The notes under the pieces: model-generated
The model's database searches: none
Seen by the model: only the letters and a program-made list of their open reading frames with translations
What the model was told of the DNA's origin: nothing
Shown here: piece by piece, positions 48,740 through 60,553 of the stretch
How the letters are laid out: each line of letters begins with the position of its first letter
Numbering within the stretch: the first letter of the stretch is position 1
Source: Durusdinium trenchii
Lineage: Eukaryota > Sar > Dinophyceae > Suessiales > Symbiodiniaceae
NCBI GenBank assembly: GCA_963970005.1
Contig: CAXAMN010003113.1
Coordinates: 1,643,683 to 1,707,682 of the forward strand
DNA: 64,000 nt
Direction: 5' to 3'
Position numbers and translations under genes: made by a program

Positions 48740-51700
48740 CTCATGGCGGATGCGAATCGGGCGCCCGCGAGGAGGAGGGTGTATAAACAAAGAGAGTGAG
48801 GAGGGATTGAAAAGTGATGGGATATGTCAGTGGAAGCCAGTCTGTATATGTAGTAAGTTGCTGGGGGATTGCCAGGTTGACGAAGTGTCCAATCAAGTTG
48901 AACAGTTGAGATCCGGGCTGGCACAGCTTCAAGGGTGTTATACTATATATAACATACAGTAAATCAATCGGATCAAGACCCACTTGAGCCATCTTGAGCC
49001 TCAGTCCACATGAAGCACCATGCTTGCTGGCGGGGTCTTTGGCAAAAAAGGCTGTGTCTCTGATAGCCAGAGTAAGTAAAGCAACAATCCAATTCATTCA
49101 ATTCCGTGCTGTATCTGCTTATTTTTTTTTGGATATCAGCTCCCATAAACTTAAAAACTCTTGAAACAAAAATCGCACACCTCTCCAATTCTGGGCACTT
49201 CCCTGCCTTGCAACCCTTGAAAGTCTTCAGAACCCCCCATCATCGCATGTGTCATTGACCCAGGCCATGCAGGACCTCCGCCACAAGTCTTTCCCCTCAC
49301 CTTGCCTGGTAGTCCGAGCCATTGGATCCCCAACGCCGTGGCGAGGCGGCCTCCGCCTCCGTTTTGGGGGCGACACGTCATTCCTCCGACAAAAACATCA
49401 GTCGGTTGGCTCCGCTCCGAAAACGCGCCAAACTCCAACTCGTTGGAACACGCCGCCTGGATCCTTTAGTATCTCCTAGTGACATGCAGCCGGTTCTCAA
49501 CATCAGGATGGCTTCAGAACCACTTCTGGAATCCAACCAACTCCAAGGACCCCCTTAAAAGCGGGCCGTGGGAACTCGCAGCCAGTGTCCGCGCCTTCTG
49601 ACCGAAGGCCCACAAAGGCCTCCCACGTGCCTCTGTTTCAACCTGCTGCAGGGTGAGTGGCAACACAATGTAAACTGCAAAAACTCCCGTACCATGTGCA
49701 CATCATTTTACATCCTCAGAAATCACAATAAGAAAGGCTCTGACTGAGAGAAGAACTGTCCAAATGGCAACTAGTAACTCCACAATGGGTTTGCTGTCGA
49801 CCGAACAGAACCCAAACGATTTTCACTACCAAAAGTCACAAAAGACTCTTGAATGCTGTGCCTGACAAAGGGTTCTCAAACACCCTATCCCTAGGCCAAA
49901 AGCAGCCCTTGCCCCTGCCATGCATCCATCTGCCAACCCAGTGACCATTGGCAAAGGTGCCGGTGCCGCAGAGGTGCGACGATTGTTCGCCCTGCACAAA
50001 CGACCAACAACCGCAGCTGGAACGGATTCACAACATGTCCACGGCTCCTTCGTAGATCATCAGATTGTCACTTGAATCACTGCTGTTCTAAATATATGAC
50101 ATTTATACGCCCACCAAATACCTCACGAAACTACAGCCTTGGCAACAAACATACTAGTAGCAGCTTAGCGTGTCCACCTGCATATCGCGAGACCAGCATG
50201 CGATACATGGCGCAAGACGTGCCCAGCATAGTTGAGTTCACATGCTGGAGTAGAAACGAATTAATCGAAAATACCCTCTCCGAAACAATCGTGAAATTAC
50301 AAAGAGTAGTCCACTCCGCCAACAATCGCCAACACACAACCTCTGGGTGTCTAAGGCCAAACAACCGTCGTCCCTCCCTGACTGCCATCTCAGATCATCT
50401 CTCCGCGCCGTGGTGTGGACACAAAGCCGATCCGGTTTTCTTGGCCTCAGCTGGGACATCCTCATCTGGAAAACATGTTTCTTGTGAATGCTTTATTTCT
50501 GCCATGAAGCATGTGGATCTGCATGTCTGCAAGCTAGGAGAAACATCAGGAAAATATATACATGGCCAAAGGTAAGACAGCCTCCCAACAATGAAGCGGC
50601 AAACCTGACCAAGCAAGGAGGATTGAACGAGTGCTCTGGGTTGGACCTTTGCAGGAGGCACCATGACCAACCAAACTGTGGCGAACCCGTGGTATAAATC
50701 AGAAAGCATCCAGCAATCTGCAAGCGCAAATGAACAGCTCCTCCTAGTAAACACATTTAAGAAAGAAATACTGCGCTGCAATGATTGGATGCATAGTGAT
50801 GCATACCGTGCCACAGGCTACCTGCAGTTCAACCGACTTCTGTGCAAAGCCTGATGATTCATGTGGAATCCATGTCTCCAAGTCGTTGCAACCAACATCC
50901 CTTCCTGCTTCAAAGTTTGAACCTTCAGTCCTGAACAGGGTGAGAAACCAATCCACAAGTCGAAGGAGGCTCCACCTGTGTGAGAAATGCCCTCATCCGA
51001 TGTTTCTCACCACGCCGCTATAATAGTTTGTCGATGTCATGCCCAGCTTCTCCTTCGAGTGCGCCATCACAGCTGAGATGCTGCACCATTGCACGTTCCA
51101 TCGAAGCCCGCCAACTACTCAACTAGTCAAACAAAAAAGGTCACCATCACCATCTATCACCACTCACAACGCGTAACGCCGTACCGCCCCACCCCAACAC
51201 CCTAAAAAAAACACATTTTGTGGAATTAATTGTGGAAGTGGATGGCATGGCTCCCTGTCCTAGAAACCGGCAATTTTCCACTTCCATGACTATTTCCGGA
51301 CGTGTATATAACTTACGGTAAGGGGTTCAAGTCCAAGTCCACAGTTTCGTGAAGAATTGCGCACCAAAAATGCCAAGTATATGTGCCCGAAAATATGCCT
51401 CTCCCCATCTCTCCTCATGCACCGACCCTGCTCTACTCCTTCGACCTGCCGGGAACCGGTTCTCCTGCGCCGGCGGCGACATGGCGCCCGAGGAGCCTCG
51501 GGCCATGGGCGCCGGGCTGTGGGCGGTGGCCACCACCTGGAGCGCGGTCAGGGCGGTAACCCGGTGGCTGGGGTAGCGAAATGGTGAAAACGGGTGAACA
51601 CTTAATGGAAAGAAATCAACACACCAGAATGGGACAAATGGGAGAGGAAAGTCCAAGAACTGGGCAGGTGAAGGTTATGCAAGCAAATGAAGTCAGCAAT

Positions 51701-52262
51701 TGAATCGCTGCCGTGCAATCAGCATCCATGGCATCCAAGCCAAGCATCTGCCACCATCCAAAAAATACTTTCTGGAATCTATGGAATAGTCTCGGGTCAA
51801 GGCATATCCACCGGCATAAGCTGTCCTCGAGCAGGCAAAGTGTACAAAACGGATCTTGAGATGAGCATGGAAGCCTATACGCAAGTGAGGTTTGGGAAGG
51901 AGGAACTTGCATAACACACTAAAGACTAAAGATCACTGAAGGCACCGTCGAAACAAGAATTAGAACATATATTAGAACACCACATGCCATCACAAAGAAA
52001 TCATTGTGGGTCGCAGTCTCAGACTGTGTCAAAGAGCTGATTGCAATGACCGAACGAACACCAAGAATGTGCAATTCCCGGCTTCCATTTCAAGTGACAC
52101 AAAGATTCAAATCATCAAGTGGCAAATAAGCTAGTTGCATGACTGTACAGCATCGTGCTTAGTTGCTAAGGCTGCTATTAGATTGATGCAGTCTTCAAGA
52201 CCCTTGAAGTTCTTGAAGCTGTGCGCAGCAACAAGGATTTCAAAACCCCAGTCTCAAAGATC
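48740..52262. other. Stretch with ambiguous exon signals
   Basis: A GC-rich patch at 49290-49450 and another at 51400-51580 are open on both strands and are probably exons, but strand could not be decided. A plus ORF of 167 codons at 50072-50575 has no domain and irregular composition. Confidence 0.35.
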
Positions 52263-53561
52263 TCAAAGCGACTGCACGGCCATCGACCATGTCCCTGGAT
52301 GCTTTGAGAGTTCACCAGGAACAAGCTTTTCCAGCTCTGCCCGTTTCTTCTCAGCAAAGCTCTTCAGAAGTGCAATGACCTCCTCAAACTTGCTGAGGTA
52401 TGCAGGTACTTCCCATTTCTTTTTCTCCTTTTCCTTCTCAAAGGCCTCGACGGCAGCATCCAACGGTGTCTTTCCGTCAGAGTCTTGGTGCCAAATGCTA
52501 GGAAGGACCCTCGGATCCTGCAGCAACACTTCCACCAAATCAACTCGCCCAGCCACACTCATCCGATGCAAAGCTGTTCGCTTCTGGGCGTCGGTGGCAT
52601 TGACGTCCAGGTCACTCCGGGCCAGGAGCGTGGAAAGGATCTCCACCTGTCTCGCAGCGATTTGCCTTCGTTTCACCGCTTCCTTCTCACCGATCTCGAT
52701 GGTCAAGGAGTCCCACCCACCGACCCACATCAAGGCTGTCGAGCCGTTGTCGTCTTGCCGCAGGTTGGGGTCCACCCCATGGTCCAGAAGCCACTTGACA
52801 GTTTCTACGGAGGCGGAATCTGTGCGGCACACAGCATAGTGTAGCAATCCACATGCGTCATTGATATCCAACTTGGGGTGCTCCAACAAAGTCCTCAGCA
52901 TGTCGCAGGTGCCAAAGCGAGCCGCAATTTTGATGGGTCGACCCGCATGAACGTCCAAATCTTTGTGCGCAAGGAGCACAGACACCAACTCCACATTCGC
53001 ACGGTTGTGAAGCACCATGTTGGACAAAATGCTGTAGTCATTGATGTCCTTGATATTCACGTCGATCTGCGGATGCTCCACCAGCAGTCTGGCAACTTCA
53101 GGGCTCTTGGTGCGGCACAGCGGAACGTCCGAGCACACGGTGAAGTGAACATGATTGGGGTCAGCACCTCGCTCCAGCAAGGAGCGGACCCTCGCAGCAT
53201 CATTGGCACCCGCAGCGCCAGAGAGTTCATCTCCCAGAACGACCTTGGGGTCCCTGCGTGCCTCGGCGATTTCCATGGCACGAATGCGAGGGCCCATGCC
53301 AGCACAGGAGCGTCGTTCATACTCTGTGGGAACCAACTTCTTGCGCCAGTCGGGGTCAGCGACAGCTGATCTGATTGCACTGCGCCCGCCGAACCTGCCA
53401 GTGAGCCCATCCTCTTCGCTATCTGGTGTGAGACTGCGGGCGGCAGCGGCAGGGAAAACAACGGGAGCGGCACGAGGGGCAGGGGCATCAGCAGCAGATG
53501 ATCTGGACATGGCTCCTGATCCCATGAATGAGGATCTATCGGTGACTGTGGCTGAGCCCAT
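52263..53561 (-). CDS. Ankyrin-repeat protein, intronless (432 aa)
   Basis: One open frame from ATG to stop. Residues 1-105 are low-complexity Ala/Ser/Pro then a basic stretch. From about 108 to 370 there are six or seven ankyrin-like units, several ending in the L-D-V/I-N turn (HPQIDVN, HKDLDV, HPKLDIN, HGVDPN, RSDLDVN), with GADPNH and KTPLDAA as clear anchors. A Lys/Glu-rich helix (375-412) follows. No enzymatic domain is attached. The role is protein binding; the partner is unknown. The lack of introns beside multi-exon neighbours may mean retroposition of a processed mRNA, but no poly-A remnant was seen. The Met at residue 12 is an alternative start. Confidence 0.85.
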   Translation of the reverse strand: MGSATVTDRSSFMGSGAMSRSSAADAPAPRAAPVVFPAAAARSLTPDSEEDGLTGRFGGRSAIRSAVADPDWRKKLVPTEYERRSCAGMGPRIRAMEIAEARRDPKVVLGDELSGAAGANDAARVRSLLERGADPNHVHFTVCSDVPLCRTKSPEVARLLVEHPQIDVNIKDINDYSILSNMVLHNRANVELVSVLLAHKDLDVHAGRPIKIAARFGTCDMLRTLLEHPKLDINDACGLLHYAVCRTDSASVETVKWLLDHGVDPNLRQDDNGSTALMWVGGWDSLTIEIGEKEAVKRRQIAARQVEILSTLLARSDLDVNATDAQKRTALHRMSVAGRVDLVEVLLQDPRVLPSIWHQDSDGKTPLDAAVEAFEKEKEKKKWEVPAYLSKFEEVIALLKSFAEKKRAELEKLVPGELSKHPGTWSMAVQSL

Positions 53562-53756
53562 ATTTCAATGGACCAATGGAAAAGCCAAAGCAATCTATAC
53601 TTATATATATAGAGTTATATAGATATGTTCACCAAGATGGATGCAGCCTTGCCCGAACTGAATGATGAAGTCACATGTCCCATTGTTCATGACATCTGAT
53701 AAGCACATCCTGGATCTTCATGGAAATAGTATGGAACATACATTGTACAGCCACCC

Positions 53757-54002
53757 GGACTGAGCACTCGCTCCGAAAGAACCGCCCCTTCCGAAGTTCC
53801 CTCTCTGCCACTTTCCCGTCCTCTGCGCGCTCCGGTGTGGCTGGAAGACGCGGCTGCGTCGGTCCGCCTCGGTGGGGTGGAGGGCGGCGACGGGCCTCGG
53901 TGGGGTGATGAACCACACATACCCGGTCTCCGGGATGGTCTTGCACCTCCATTCGTTGACGATCAATGCAGCTTCGGAGGCAAGGGATGGCAAGGGTGAC
54001 AT
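53757..54002 (-). CDS. Candidate exon, unrecognised
   Basis: Minus frame with MSPLPSLASEAALIVNEWRC, TIPETGYVWFITPPRPVAAL and a Gly/Arg-rich end, closing at a CCGG/GTGGCT donor. The Met may be a start codon. It lies just upstream of the ankyrin gene on the same strand but is not joined to it. Confidence 0.5.
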
Positions 54003-55450
54003 AGGGTGACCTTGGCCTCACTTCTTCGTTGGGCCCATCTGGTAGACGCTACGATTAGCCTCCATGGGGCACCCCGCTTGCGAGACGTCGGCAAAGCTTT
54101 GACCTTGGCACAGGACTCACGAAGGATGACGCATGTTCCGATTTAGGGCGGGACTTCCTGTACTAACAGGGTGTCATGTTGTTCCCTGCGGACGTCGATG
54201 GGGAAGAAAACATGTGTGACGGCGATGATGCCAACTTCGACTGACTACGCATGAATCGGATCGCGAACGACAACACGGATCGGTCACTGTTCTTGGAGCG
54301 AATGTAGGGGCACTCCCTCAGTTTAGCTGCTGATCAGCCAAGCTTCGTGGTGATCGTCCTGAAGGACTTCGGACTCTCCTCGGCGTCTCAGAAAGTGCCA
54401 ACTCATACCACCACTTGCAGCATCCACCCGAAGGCTAAACTATTGCATCGCCTAGCGCACACCCCTCTAGCGGTACTAATGAGTCCTTTAAACTTTAGCT
54501 GCTTGTCCAGTCACTGTGACATATTGTGTCAGACATGTACAGTAAAATGTCAAAGCAGTTTCCATTGCAAGCTAAGTCTCATCAAAGGTGTGTGTGGCGT
54601 AGCCATCTGCTTGGTGATGATACCTGACCAAGCGGAAGTCTGACGCCCAGGGATGCGAAACTGCTTTAGATAACAAAAGGATTCAACATGCATTGGTCCC
54701 ACTCTCTCACCATCTGCAGTGAGGCCTTCGAGCGGAAAATCCGCTTGATGATGTTAGAAGTGACCAATGATTAGGAACATGTTGCTTGGTCAAACTTTGC
54801 CCATCCAAGCAAACAGGATTCTCCCTGTTGATTGGTCAAAACCTCCCACCAATGCGCACGATGTTACAATGTTGCTCACTGCGTCAAGTGACCCCAACCT
54901 CCATTGGATAGCCCATATCATGAACGGATGCGTGTGATTTATGAATGACAAGAATCTCCAGGACTCCACCACCTCACCTCACCACCAACCCCCTTCCGCA
55001 GTTCTCAACACGCACCCTGGATTGGAGCCGTTGACCAGGTGGGCAAGGCATGGGCCATCGGCCTGCAGTGCTCAAATGCATCGTCCACGAGAGAACACTT
55101 AGGAAATTCTCTCTCATCTCCCATGGTGACCTGCTACCAGGACCTGCCCTGTTCCAAATGAGCCAGTTGACCTTTGTGGCGACGTGATGATTAGCACGTT
55201 CTGAGTTGCACAACTGCCTAGCAGTATGTATCAATGTATGACATCCCTCTTTTTCCCAAGGAGATTGGAAGGGTGAAACCCAACCCCCTCCGTCGCAGAG
55301 CTCAAGAATTCCAACACCGCAGACAAGGGTGGCGTCTGCCTGGTGTGCAACAATGAATTAGACACTTTCAGACTTGGAAAGGACGTATTCCACCAAAATT
55401 CACATCGGGAATATGGAATAATATGGAAACATGCAAAATACATTGTGCCT
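54003..55450. other. Stretch without a supported gene
   Basis: No splice-bounded frame was recognised. Confidence 0.4.
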
Positions 55451-55600
55451 GTGAGGCTCATGATGGGGAACGTGTCGGTCATCCCGTTCGAAGAACCTCC
55501 GTCATCCAGAATCGCCTCATGGGCGATACTGTGGCCAGAACTGCTGTTGGCACATGCCCAGTGCTTGCCGAGAGGGAGCCTGCACAGCGTGATGAAGGGA
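55451..55600 (+). CDS. Possible exon, unrecognised
   Basis: Plus frame with RLMMGNVSVIPFEEPPSSRI, then AILWPELLLAHAQCLP. Other frames are partly open; borders unclear. Confidence 0.35.
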
Positions 55601-55824
55601 GTCTCAAAGTAATTGAGTAATCAAAATTTGTCAAAATGGGGTGCACCAGTTGACCCATGACGTGCCCTGCAAACGAAGACTGCACATGGCCTCCTTGGAG
55701 TAGTTGGAGGTCACATGGACATGGCGGCTCATCATTCAAACCCTCCCTCTTTCACCTCTTTCCCACAAAAAGGATGTCCAAAATGCATCAAAATGCACAA
55801 AAAGCGAGTCTGGGCAACAACTAC

Positions 55825-55908
55825 CAGCCACGCTTGAGCGCTGCTTGAACGGCCTCCCTTGAACTCGCGGTCGCCCACGGGCAGCATGGTCTTGGCTCGT
55901 CGCTCTTC
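55825..55908 (-). CDS. Candidate exon, 28 codons
   Basis: Exactly 84 bases, phase 0, between TCGACGCAG and a CTG/GTAGTT donor. It reads EERRAKTMLPVGDREFKGGR, then SSSAQAWL. Family unknown. Confidence 0.55.
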
Positions 55909-56184
55909 CTGCGTCGAGAATGACACTGAAGTGGCACTGAGGTGGGAAGAACAGCTAGCATGAGAAGCTGCAACGATGAATCATGTGATGTATGACCTAT
56001 TTGCTTGGCTACGGCTATTTGTTTGGTCCTTTGAGGCCTTGATGATCAGCTTTCCAGATCTGACTTTGCTCTGACCCTTTTTTCATCAGGGGAACTTCAC
56101 GGTGGAACACTGCCTGTCTCGCAGGCCAAAATCCTTCCTACGCTCATGGCAGGAGAAAGGCTTAAACACTTCGCTCGTGCAAGT

Positions 56185-57040
56185 TCACGCAAACACACGC
56201 ACCACCCCAGCGTCGTTCACCTTCGTCTGGGGAGCCTCTGCTTTTTGGTTGCAACCACCCTGCTTGCTGCAGCTACCGCAGTCGCCTTTCTTCTCATCGC
56301 AACCGCCGCCTCCTTCACTCTTCTTGCCACCGCAACCTCCCCCGCTCTTACTGCCGCAGCCACCTCCGCCACAGACGCCTCCGCTCTTGCTGCCGCAACC
56401 ACCTCCTCCACTCTTACTGCCGCAGCCCCCTCCACCACAGCCCCCCTCCACTCTTGCTTCCGCAGCCACCTCCACCACAGCCACCTCCACTGCTGCAGCC
56501 TCCTCCGCCTCCACAGCATCCACTGGAAGTGAGAATCTTGTTCAAAGATTGTGCTGCAAAAACGAGTTCTGGGATGTCTCGGCCACTCTTTGCCGCTGCC
56601 TCCAGGTTCTGCTCATCATCTGCCAGCAAGAGGAGCTGAAGAGCCTCTGAGGTGCTGTCCAGAAGCGATGCTTTTGAGGCGAGCCAACGCTTCTCCTGCA
56701 GCTTGGCTGCATACTGCGGAAGCAACTCGTCCAATGCGCTGATCGCAGCATCCAACTCGACATTCTGCTTGGAGCCTCTCTCCGCGCGTAGGCATTGCAC
56801 TACGCCCAAGGCATGCTCACATTGCTGCAACTCACCTTCCACGCAGAAGTCGATCTCAAGTATTTGAGGCTCCTCAACATACCCTTCTTCTTTCTCTGGA
56901 TCTTCATGCTGGGGCTCTTGTGGCTCTTCTTCGACATGAAGATGAGCCTTCGCGGCCCGTGTGTAGCGCCAAAAGAAGAAGGCGCCAACTGCTCCGGCAG
57001 AGGCGCTGGCCACCAACACGGGAGTCCAAGATCGAGCCAT
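56185..57040 (-). pseudogene. Membrane-anchored Cys/Gly-rich protein, frameshifted in a homopolymer
   Basis: The start chosen is the ATG at 57040 (MARSWTPVLVASASAGAVGA), giving an N-terminal membrane helix followed by RYTRAAK. An acidic region and a helical middle (DAAISALDELLPQYAAKLQE) follow, then repeats of GGGGCGSKSGG. In the frame of the start the repeats break off after about 25 residues and a stop occurs at 56414. In the next frame the same repeats continue from a neighbouring unit through CGGKKSEGGGGCDEKKGDCG to a stop at 56185. The shift lies at a run of six C at 56441-56446, where sister units have five. It may be a real mutation or an assembly error. The tail resembles metal-binding Cys-Gly proteins. 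Confidence 0.7.
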
Positions 57041-57384
57041 GGAAGCGGTGAACACCGCGCGTGCTGTGTCACGTTTGAGGCCCAAAACAGTCACCCCCAC
57101 AGCACTGATGGTCGCAACAGGGATTACGGGTGGTAAAGTGCAAATGTCTTGTGAGAGTGTAGGCCTAATCGTGTCAACTGTCTTGAGCTTGATAAAGGGA
57201 ACTATCAAGGCGGCGAGCTCACAACTCCGGACTCTGGCTGGCTATCCACCAAATCGATCCAAATCGTATGTAGCAAAATAGAAGGGAGGTATACAAACCA
57301 TATATATATATATAGATCCTAATTTATTTAATAGCAGTGAAGTTGAAGAATGCTGCCAATGCCCAATTCATGGTAAACAAGATT

Positions 57385-57786
57385 TCAGAGATCTCCAAGT
57401 AAAGCATTGCCGCTAGGCCGGCCGAATGGGCCACAGTCCTCCAACTTGGCCCTCAGCTCCTCGGACAAATGCTCCTGGCAAGGCAGAATATGCTTTGCAG
57501 AAAAGTACTTGACTATCGTACCGCTCATCTGTCCTTGACATGTTGGATCTGTTTTGGGCGTCTGACTCTCCAAAACCAGCTCTAAACCGTTGCCTCGGCC
57601 GTTGGCTCGGCCCCACCCCCCGTCCGGACCCCCTGCCATCTCCCAACTCGTGTGTTCCACTCGTGCGACCTTGGGCGCCATCACGGGTGGCACGTTGCCA
57701 TCCGAGAGCCAGGCCTTGGTGAGAAACTCCGCTGCCACCGGGGGGGTGGCTGGACCATGGGGACCGCCGAGTTGATCAACCAGGTT
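57385..57786 (-). CDS. Candidate terminal exon, 133 codons
   Basis: Starts after TTTCCCGTGTAG and ends in a stop, whole codons. It opens NLVDQLGGPHGPATPPVAAE, passes FLTKAWLSDGNVPPVMAPKV, has a Gly-rich loop, then KYFSAKHILPCQEHLSEELR, and ends near GRPSGNALLGDL. Consistent coding character but no family recognised. Confidence 0.6.
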   Translation of the reverse strand, partial: NLVDQLGGPHGPATPPVAAEFLTKAWLSDGNVPPVMAPKVARVEHTSWEMAGGPDGGWGRANGRGNGLELVLESQTPKTDPTCQGQMSGTIVKYFSAKHILPCQEHLSEELRAKLEDCGPFGRPSGNALLGDL

Positions 57787-58960
57787 CTACACGGGAAATC
57801 ATGGCGGCTAAGAGGTTCCCCTCCATGGGCGGTAAATGCATGCAATACGCTTCTGTTCGATGGATTCTCGGGAGATTTCGATATCTTTCGATGGACAACG
57901 TGGTTTGGCAAACAAAGCAAGAGTCTCAGAAATTCACTCGACGTGCCCCAGCTCTCTACAAAACTCTGGGTGCTGCTCTGATACCGGCAAGCTTTTCTAA
58001 AAAGCCGATGCCTCCCCAAACGATCCTTCCCTATCTCCTGGTCTTCCTGGCGCTGGTATTGCCCAAGGACCCCTCTACATCGACCCGATGCAACTCACTC
58101 CACAGGTCGTTCGTAGCCATTGCTGCTGAGATGCATGCTTGCCTGGGCAGTGGGGGCAACAGAAGCTCAGCACAGGCATACATTTGGGGATATGGCACAA
58201 TGTGTAGCAACTGGAACTCCACCTCTCCTCCATTTGAGAGATGGATACGATACGTTCAAGTTTCTCAAGGTTGGCGGGGGGGCTCTCACTCGCTTACTTG
58301 CTCACTCGCACCCGCTAACCAAAGGAGCTTGCTGTGTTTCCCAGGCACTGGGACGGGGGTAGATCGGCGCAGTCTGGCAGCATGTTCCTGGTAGAGACTG
58401 TAGAGACTTCTTGGACAGGGAGTGCCGACTCCCACAAAACATGGACAAGGACGGATAGTCTCCAAGTTGAAGCAAACTGTATCATGATACAGTACATCGT
58501 CTGAGCTCACAGAACTCACAAGGCACGCGCAACCTGTGCCAAGGCCATACTTATAAATTTCAGGCCGGCAGTGGCACACAATCGAGTTGCACTAAGGATT
58601 AGATCTGCAATAGGCACAACACAGCAAATGATGTGTGCTCACAAGCAGGTGCACGAAGTTGCTGCGTCTAAACCGTGCAATGCTTGGCCACAAGTCACGC
58701 AGCCAAAGATCTGCACAAGTTTGGGGAAACAGACCCAGCAATCTCAATTCCAAGCTATACAAAGCTACTCATCTTGAGAATAGGTGCAGATTGAGCAACC
58801 CCACCCCATGTACACCACGATCAAAAACAACCAACAAATTGGTAGATTCGGGAGGAAATCATGACAGGCATTCCAAACGCAAAGACGTGTATTTGTGTTC
58901 GGCGCATTGGATTCTTTGGGGTTCAGCTGAGGGATCTTGATCTATGGGAGTGTGGATTGC
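57787..58960. other. Stretch with weak exon signals only
   Basis: A minus frame at 58031-58222 (ATNDLWSELHRVDVEGSLGN) and plus frames over the same bases compete; strand unresolved. Confidence 0.35.
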
Positions 58961-59203
58961 TCAAGGAGTCAAATGGCCCTCCGTGTCCGGAATGGACGGG
59001 GCATCTTCAGATGTCCCTGGAGCCTTCCTCAAACCACGGCGTAGCGGCTTTGAGCGAAAGCCTTTGCTCAGCATGGCTGGTGGGCGCGCGAAGGCCGGCA
59101 CCGGGAAGTCGGGTTTGAAGCCAATCTTCAACACGATGGTCGGCTCGTGCCTCCACTTTACGGATGTGATGGTGCCAGTAGCTCGTGAGCAATCCAAGAT
59201 CAC
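58961..59203 (-). CDS. Candidate exon, unrecognised
   Basis: Starts after CATCTGAG: VILDCSRATGTITSVKWRHE, then VLKIGFKPDFPVPAFARPPA and a basic tail, to a stop at 58961. Good coding character; family unknown. Confidence 0.5.
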   Translation of the reverse strand: MILDCSRATGTITSVKWRHEPTIVLKIGFKPDFPVPAFARPPAMLSKGFRSKPLRRGLRKAPGTSEDAPSIPDTEGHLTP

Positions 59204-59257
59204 CTCAGATGTGTTTGAGTTATTTTATGTTGTTTTGCATTGTTGTGTGTGTTATCT

Positions 59258-60553
59258 TCATATTATATCCAATGTCGCTAGGAACGCTTTTTTGCTGGGG
59301 CTTCCGGAGGGTTTGCCCGATTGAGACGAAACGAGAACGTTGGAAAGTCTTTCCTGTGCGGGCCTAAAGCGAGTATTGGGGAGGGAGAGTTCTGAATCCA
59401 AACAATTGCAAGCACCATGTTCACATAAAAAAAAACATGCAAACTCCAACTCTATATAGCTTTGAGAATGAATGCCAGTCACTTCGCTGCCCACTCGCAA
59501 CTCATGCGCCTCCACCGTCCTGACTGGAACGCACATGCGGTGATCGCGGCTGACAACCAAGGATGTGTCTCCTGCCTGGAGTTCGATGACGGCATGCACT
59601 TGATGCTGCTCCGGTGGATAAGCGACCTCCGTAATGCGGCCCTCGGCGGCGACAACCTGAGCACCCTGATACAAGGAGCTGGCAGGTGCGAGAACTGGCC
59701 CATCTGGAAGCAAAACCGTGAAGCAGGTGTCTGGAGAGAACACATGAACCCAGGAGTCTGAGGAGCAATCAGAGGAGGAGCTGCTAGCTTCATGGCTATC
59801 AGGAAACCTCGAACTGGTATAAATGCTGGATGCCTGCATGCTTTTGGAATCCACCTTCCCCGCCTCAATTTGGTTGGAAATGGTGCGACTGAAAGGTGCT
59901 GCATGAAACTTGCACAACCCACGGCAACCACGGATGCACCACCTGCAAAAAATGCGGAGGAAAATGAACACGACTAGCCCCAGTGCCAGCACGGCCTTCC
60001 AAGTATCACCCAAACAAGCAGAGTCTTGCGTGGCTCCCACCAACCGGTCACGGTATTCGCCATGCTTGGGATCCAGCTCGCTGGCCCTGCCGTAGTCCTT
60101 CATTGCCTCCGCGTGCCAATACCTGCCAAGGATTTGCTTGGAATACCCAAGGTGGAAATATGCCTGAGCTGCCAACTTGGCAATATTCCCATGAGATTGA
60201 AATAGTTGGACGGTCTGGTTCAGCTGGATGGCCATGTCAAAGTCCGCAATTGCCTCCTCGTACTTGCCAAGCATGTGCTTTGAAGCACCGCGTTTGTCCA
60301 GTGCCAAAGCATATTTGGGATTCAGATTGATGTCCATGTCAAAGTCCGCAATGGCCTCCTCGTACTTGCCAAGCATGTGCTTTGAAGCCCCGCGTTTGTA
60401 CAGTGCCACGGCAAATTTGGGATCCAGCTTGATGGCCATGTCGAAGTCCGCAATGGCCTCCTCGTACTTGCCAAGTTGGTGCTTTGAAGCACCGCGTGTG
60501 ACCTCGTACTTGCCAAGTTTGTGCTTTGAAGCACCGCCTTTGCTCAGTGCCAT
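59258..60553 (-). CDS. TPR - membrane segment - Hint-domain protein (431 aa or more)
   Basis: Residues 1-170 are TPR units with the recurrent block GKYEEAIADFDMAI. Residues 186-206 are a membrane helix (AVLALGLVVFIFL) followed by a Cys/Arg-rich flank. A Ser-rich linker leads to a Hint-type domain from about 275: C277 (DTCF) as nucleophile, LPDGPVLAPASSL, VVAAEGRITEV, then SRDH with H338, and AHELRVGSEV. This is the autoprocessing fold of hedgehog C-terminal domains and inteins. The hedgehog-like cleavage product and any ligand are unknown. The frame is open upstream to a CAACAG acceptor at 60569, so more TPR exons may precede. The first TPR unit lacks about 20 residues. Confidence 0.8.
   Translation of the reverse strand: MALSKGGASKHKLGKYEVTRGASKHQLGKYEEAIADFDMAIKLDPKFAVALYKRGASKHMLGKYEEAIADFDMDINLNPKYALALDKRGASKHMLGKYEEAIADFDMAIQLNQTVQLFQSHGNIAKLAAQAYFHLGYSKQILGRYWHAEAMKDYGRASELDPKHGEYRDRLVGATQDSACLGDTWKAVLALGLVVFIFLRIFCRWCIRGCRGLCKFHAAPFSRTISNQIEAGKVDSKSMQASSIYTSSRFPDSHEASSSSSDCSSDSWVHVFSPDTCFTVLLPDGPVLAPASSLYQGAQVVAAEGRITEVAYPPEQHQVHAVIELQAGDTSLVVSRDHRMCVPVRTVEAHELRVGSEVTGIHSQSYIELEFACFFLCEHGACNCLDSELSLPNTRFRPAQERLSNVLVSSQSGKPSGSPSKKAFLATLDII
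60228..60510 (-). repeat. 102-bp tandem repeat coding for TPR units
   Basis: Near-identical 102-base units (34 codons), with one unit shortened in frame at about 60490-60530. Confidence 0.85.

Noticed and set aside
48980-49005. Possible relict spliced leader (two GGCTCAAG on the minus strand before an ATG)
   Set aside because: Only the last eight bases match and the CCGTAGC part is missing; a match this short is expected by chance in 64 kb.
50072-50575. 167-codon plus-strand ORF
   Set aside because: No domain, irregular composition, against the local strand, and overlapped by open minus frames; not listed as a gene.
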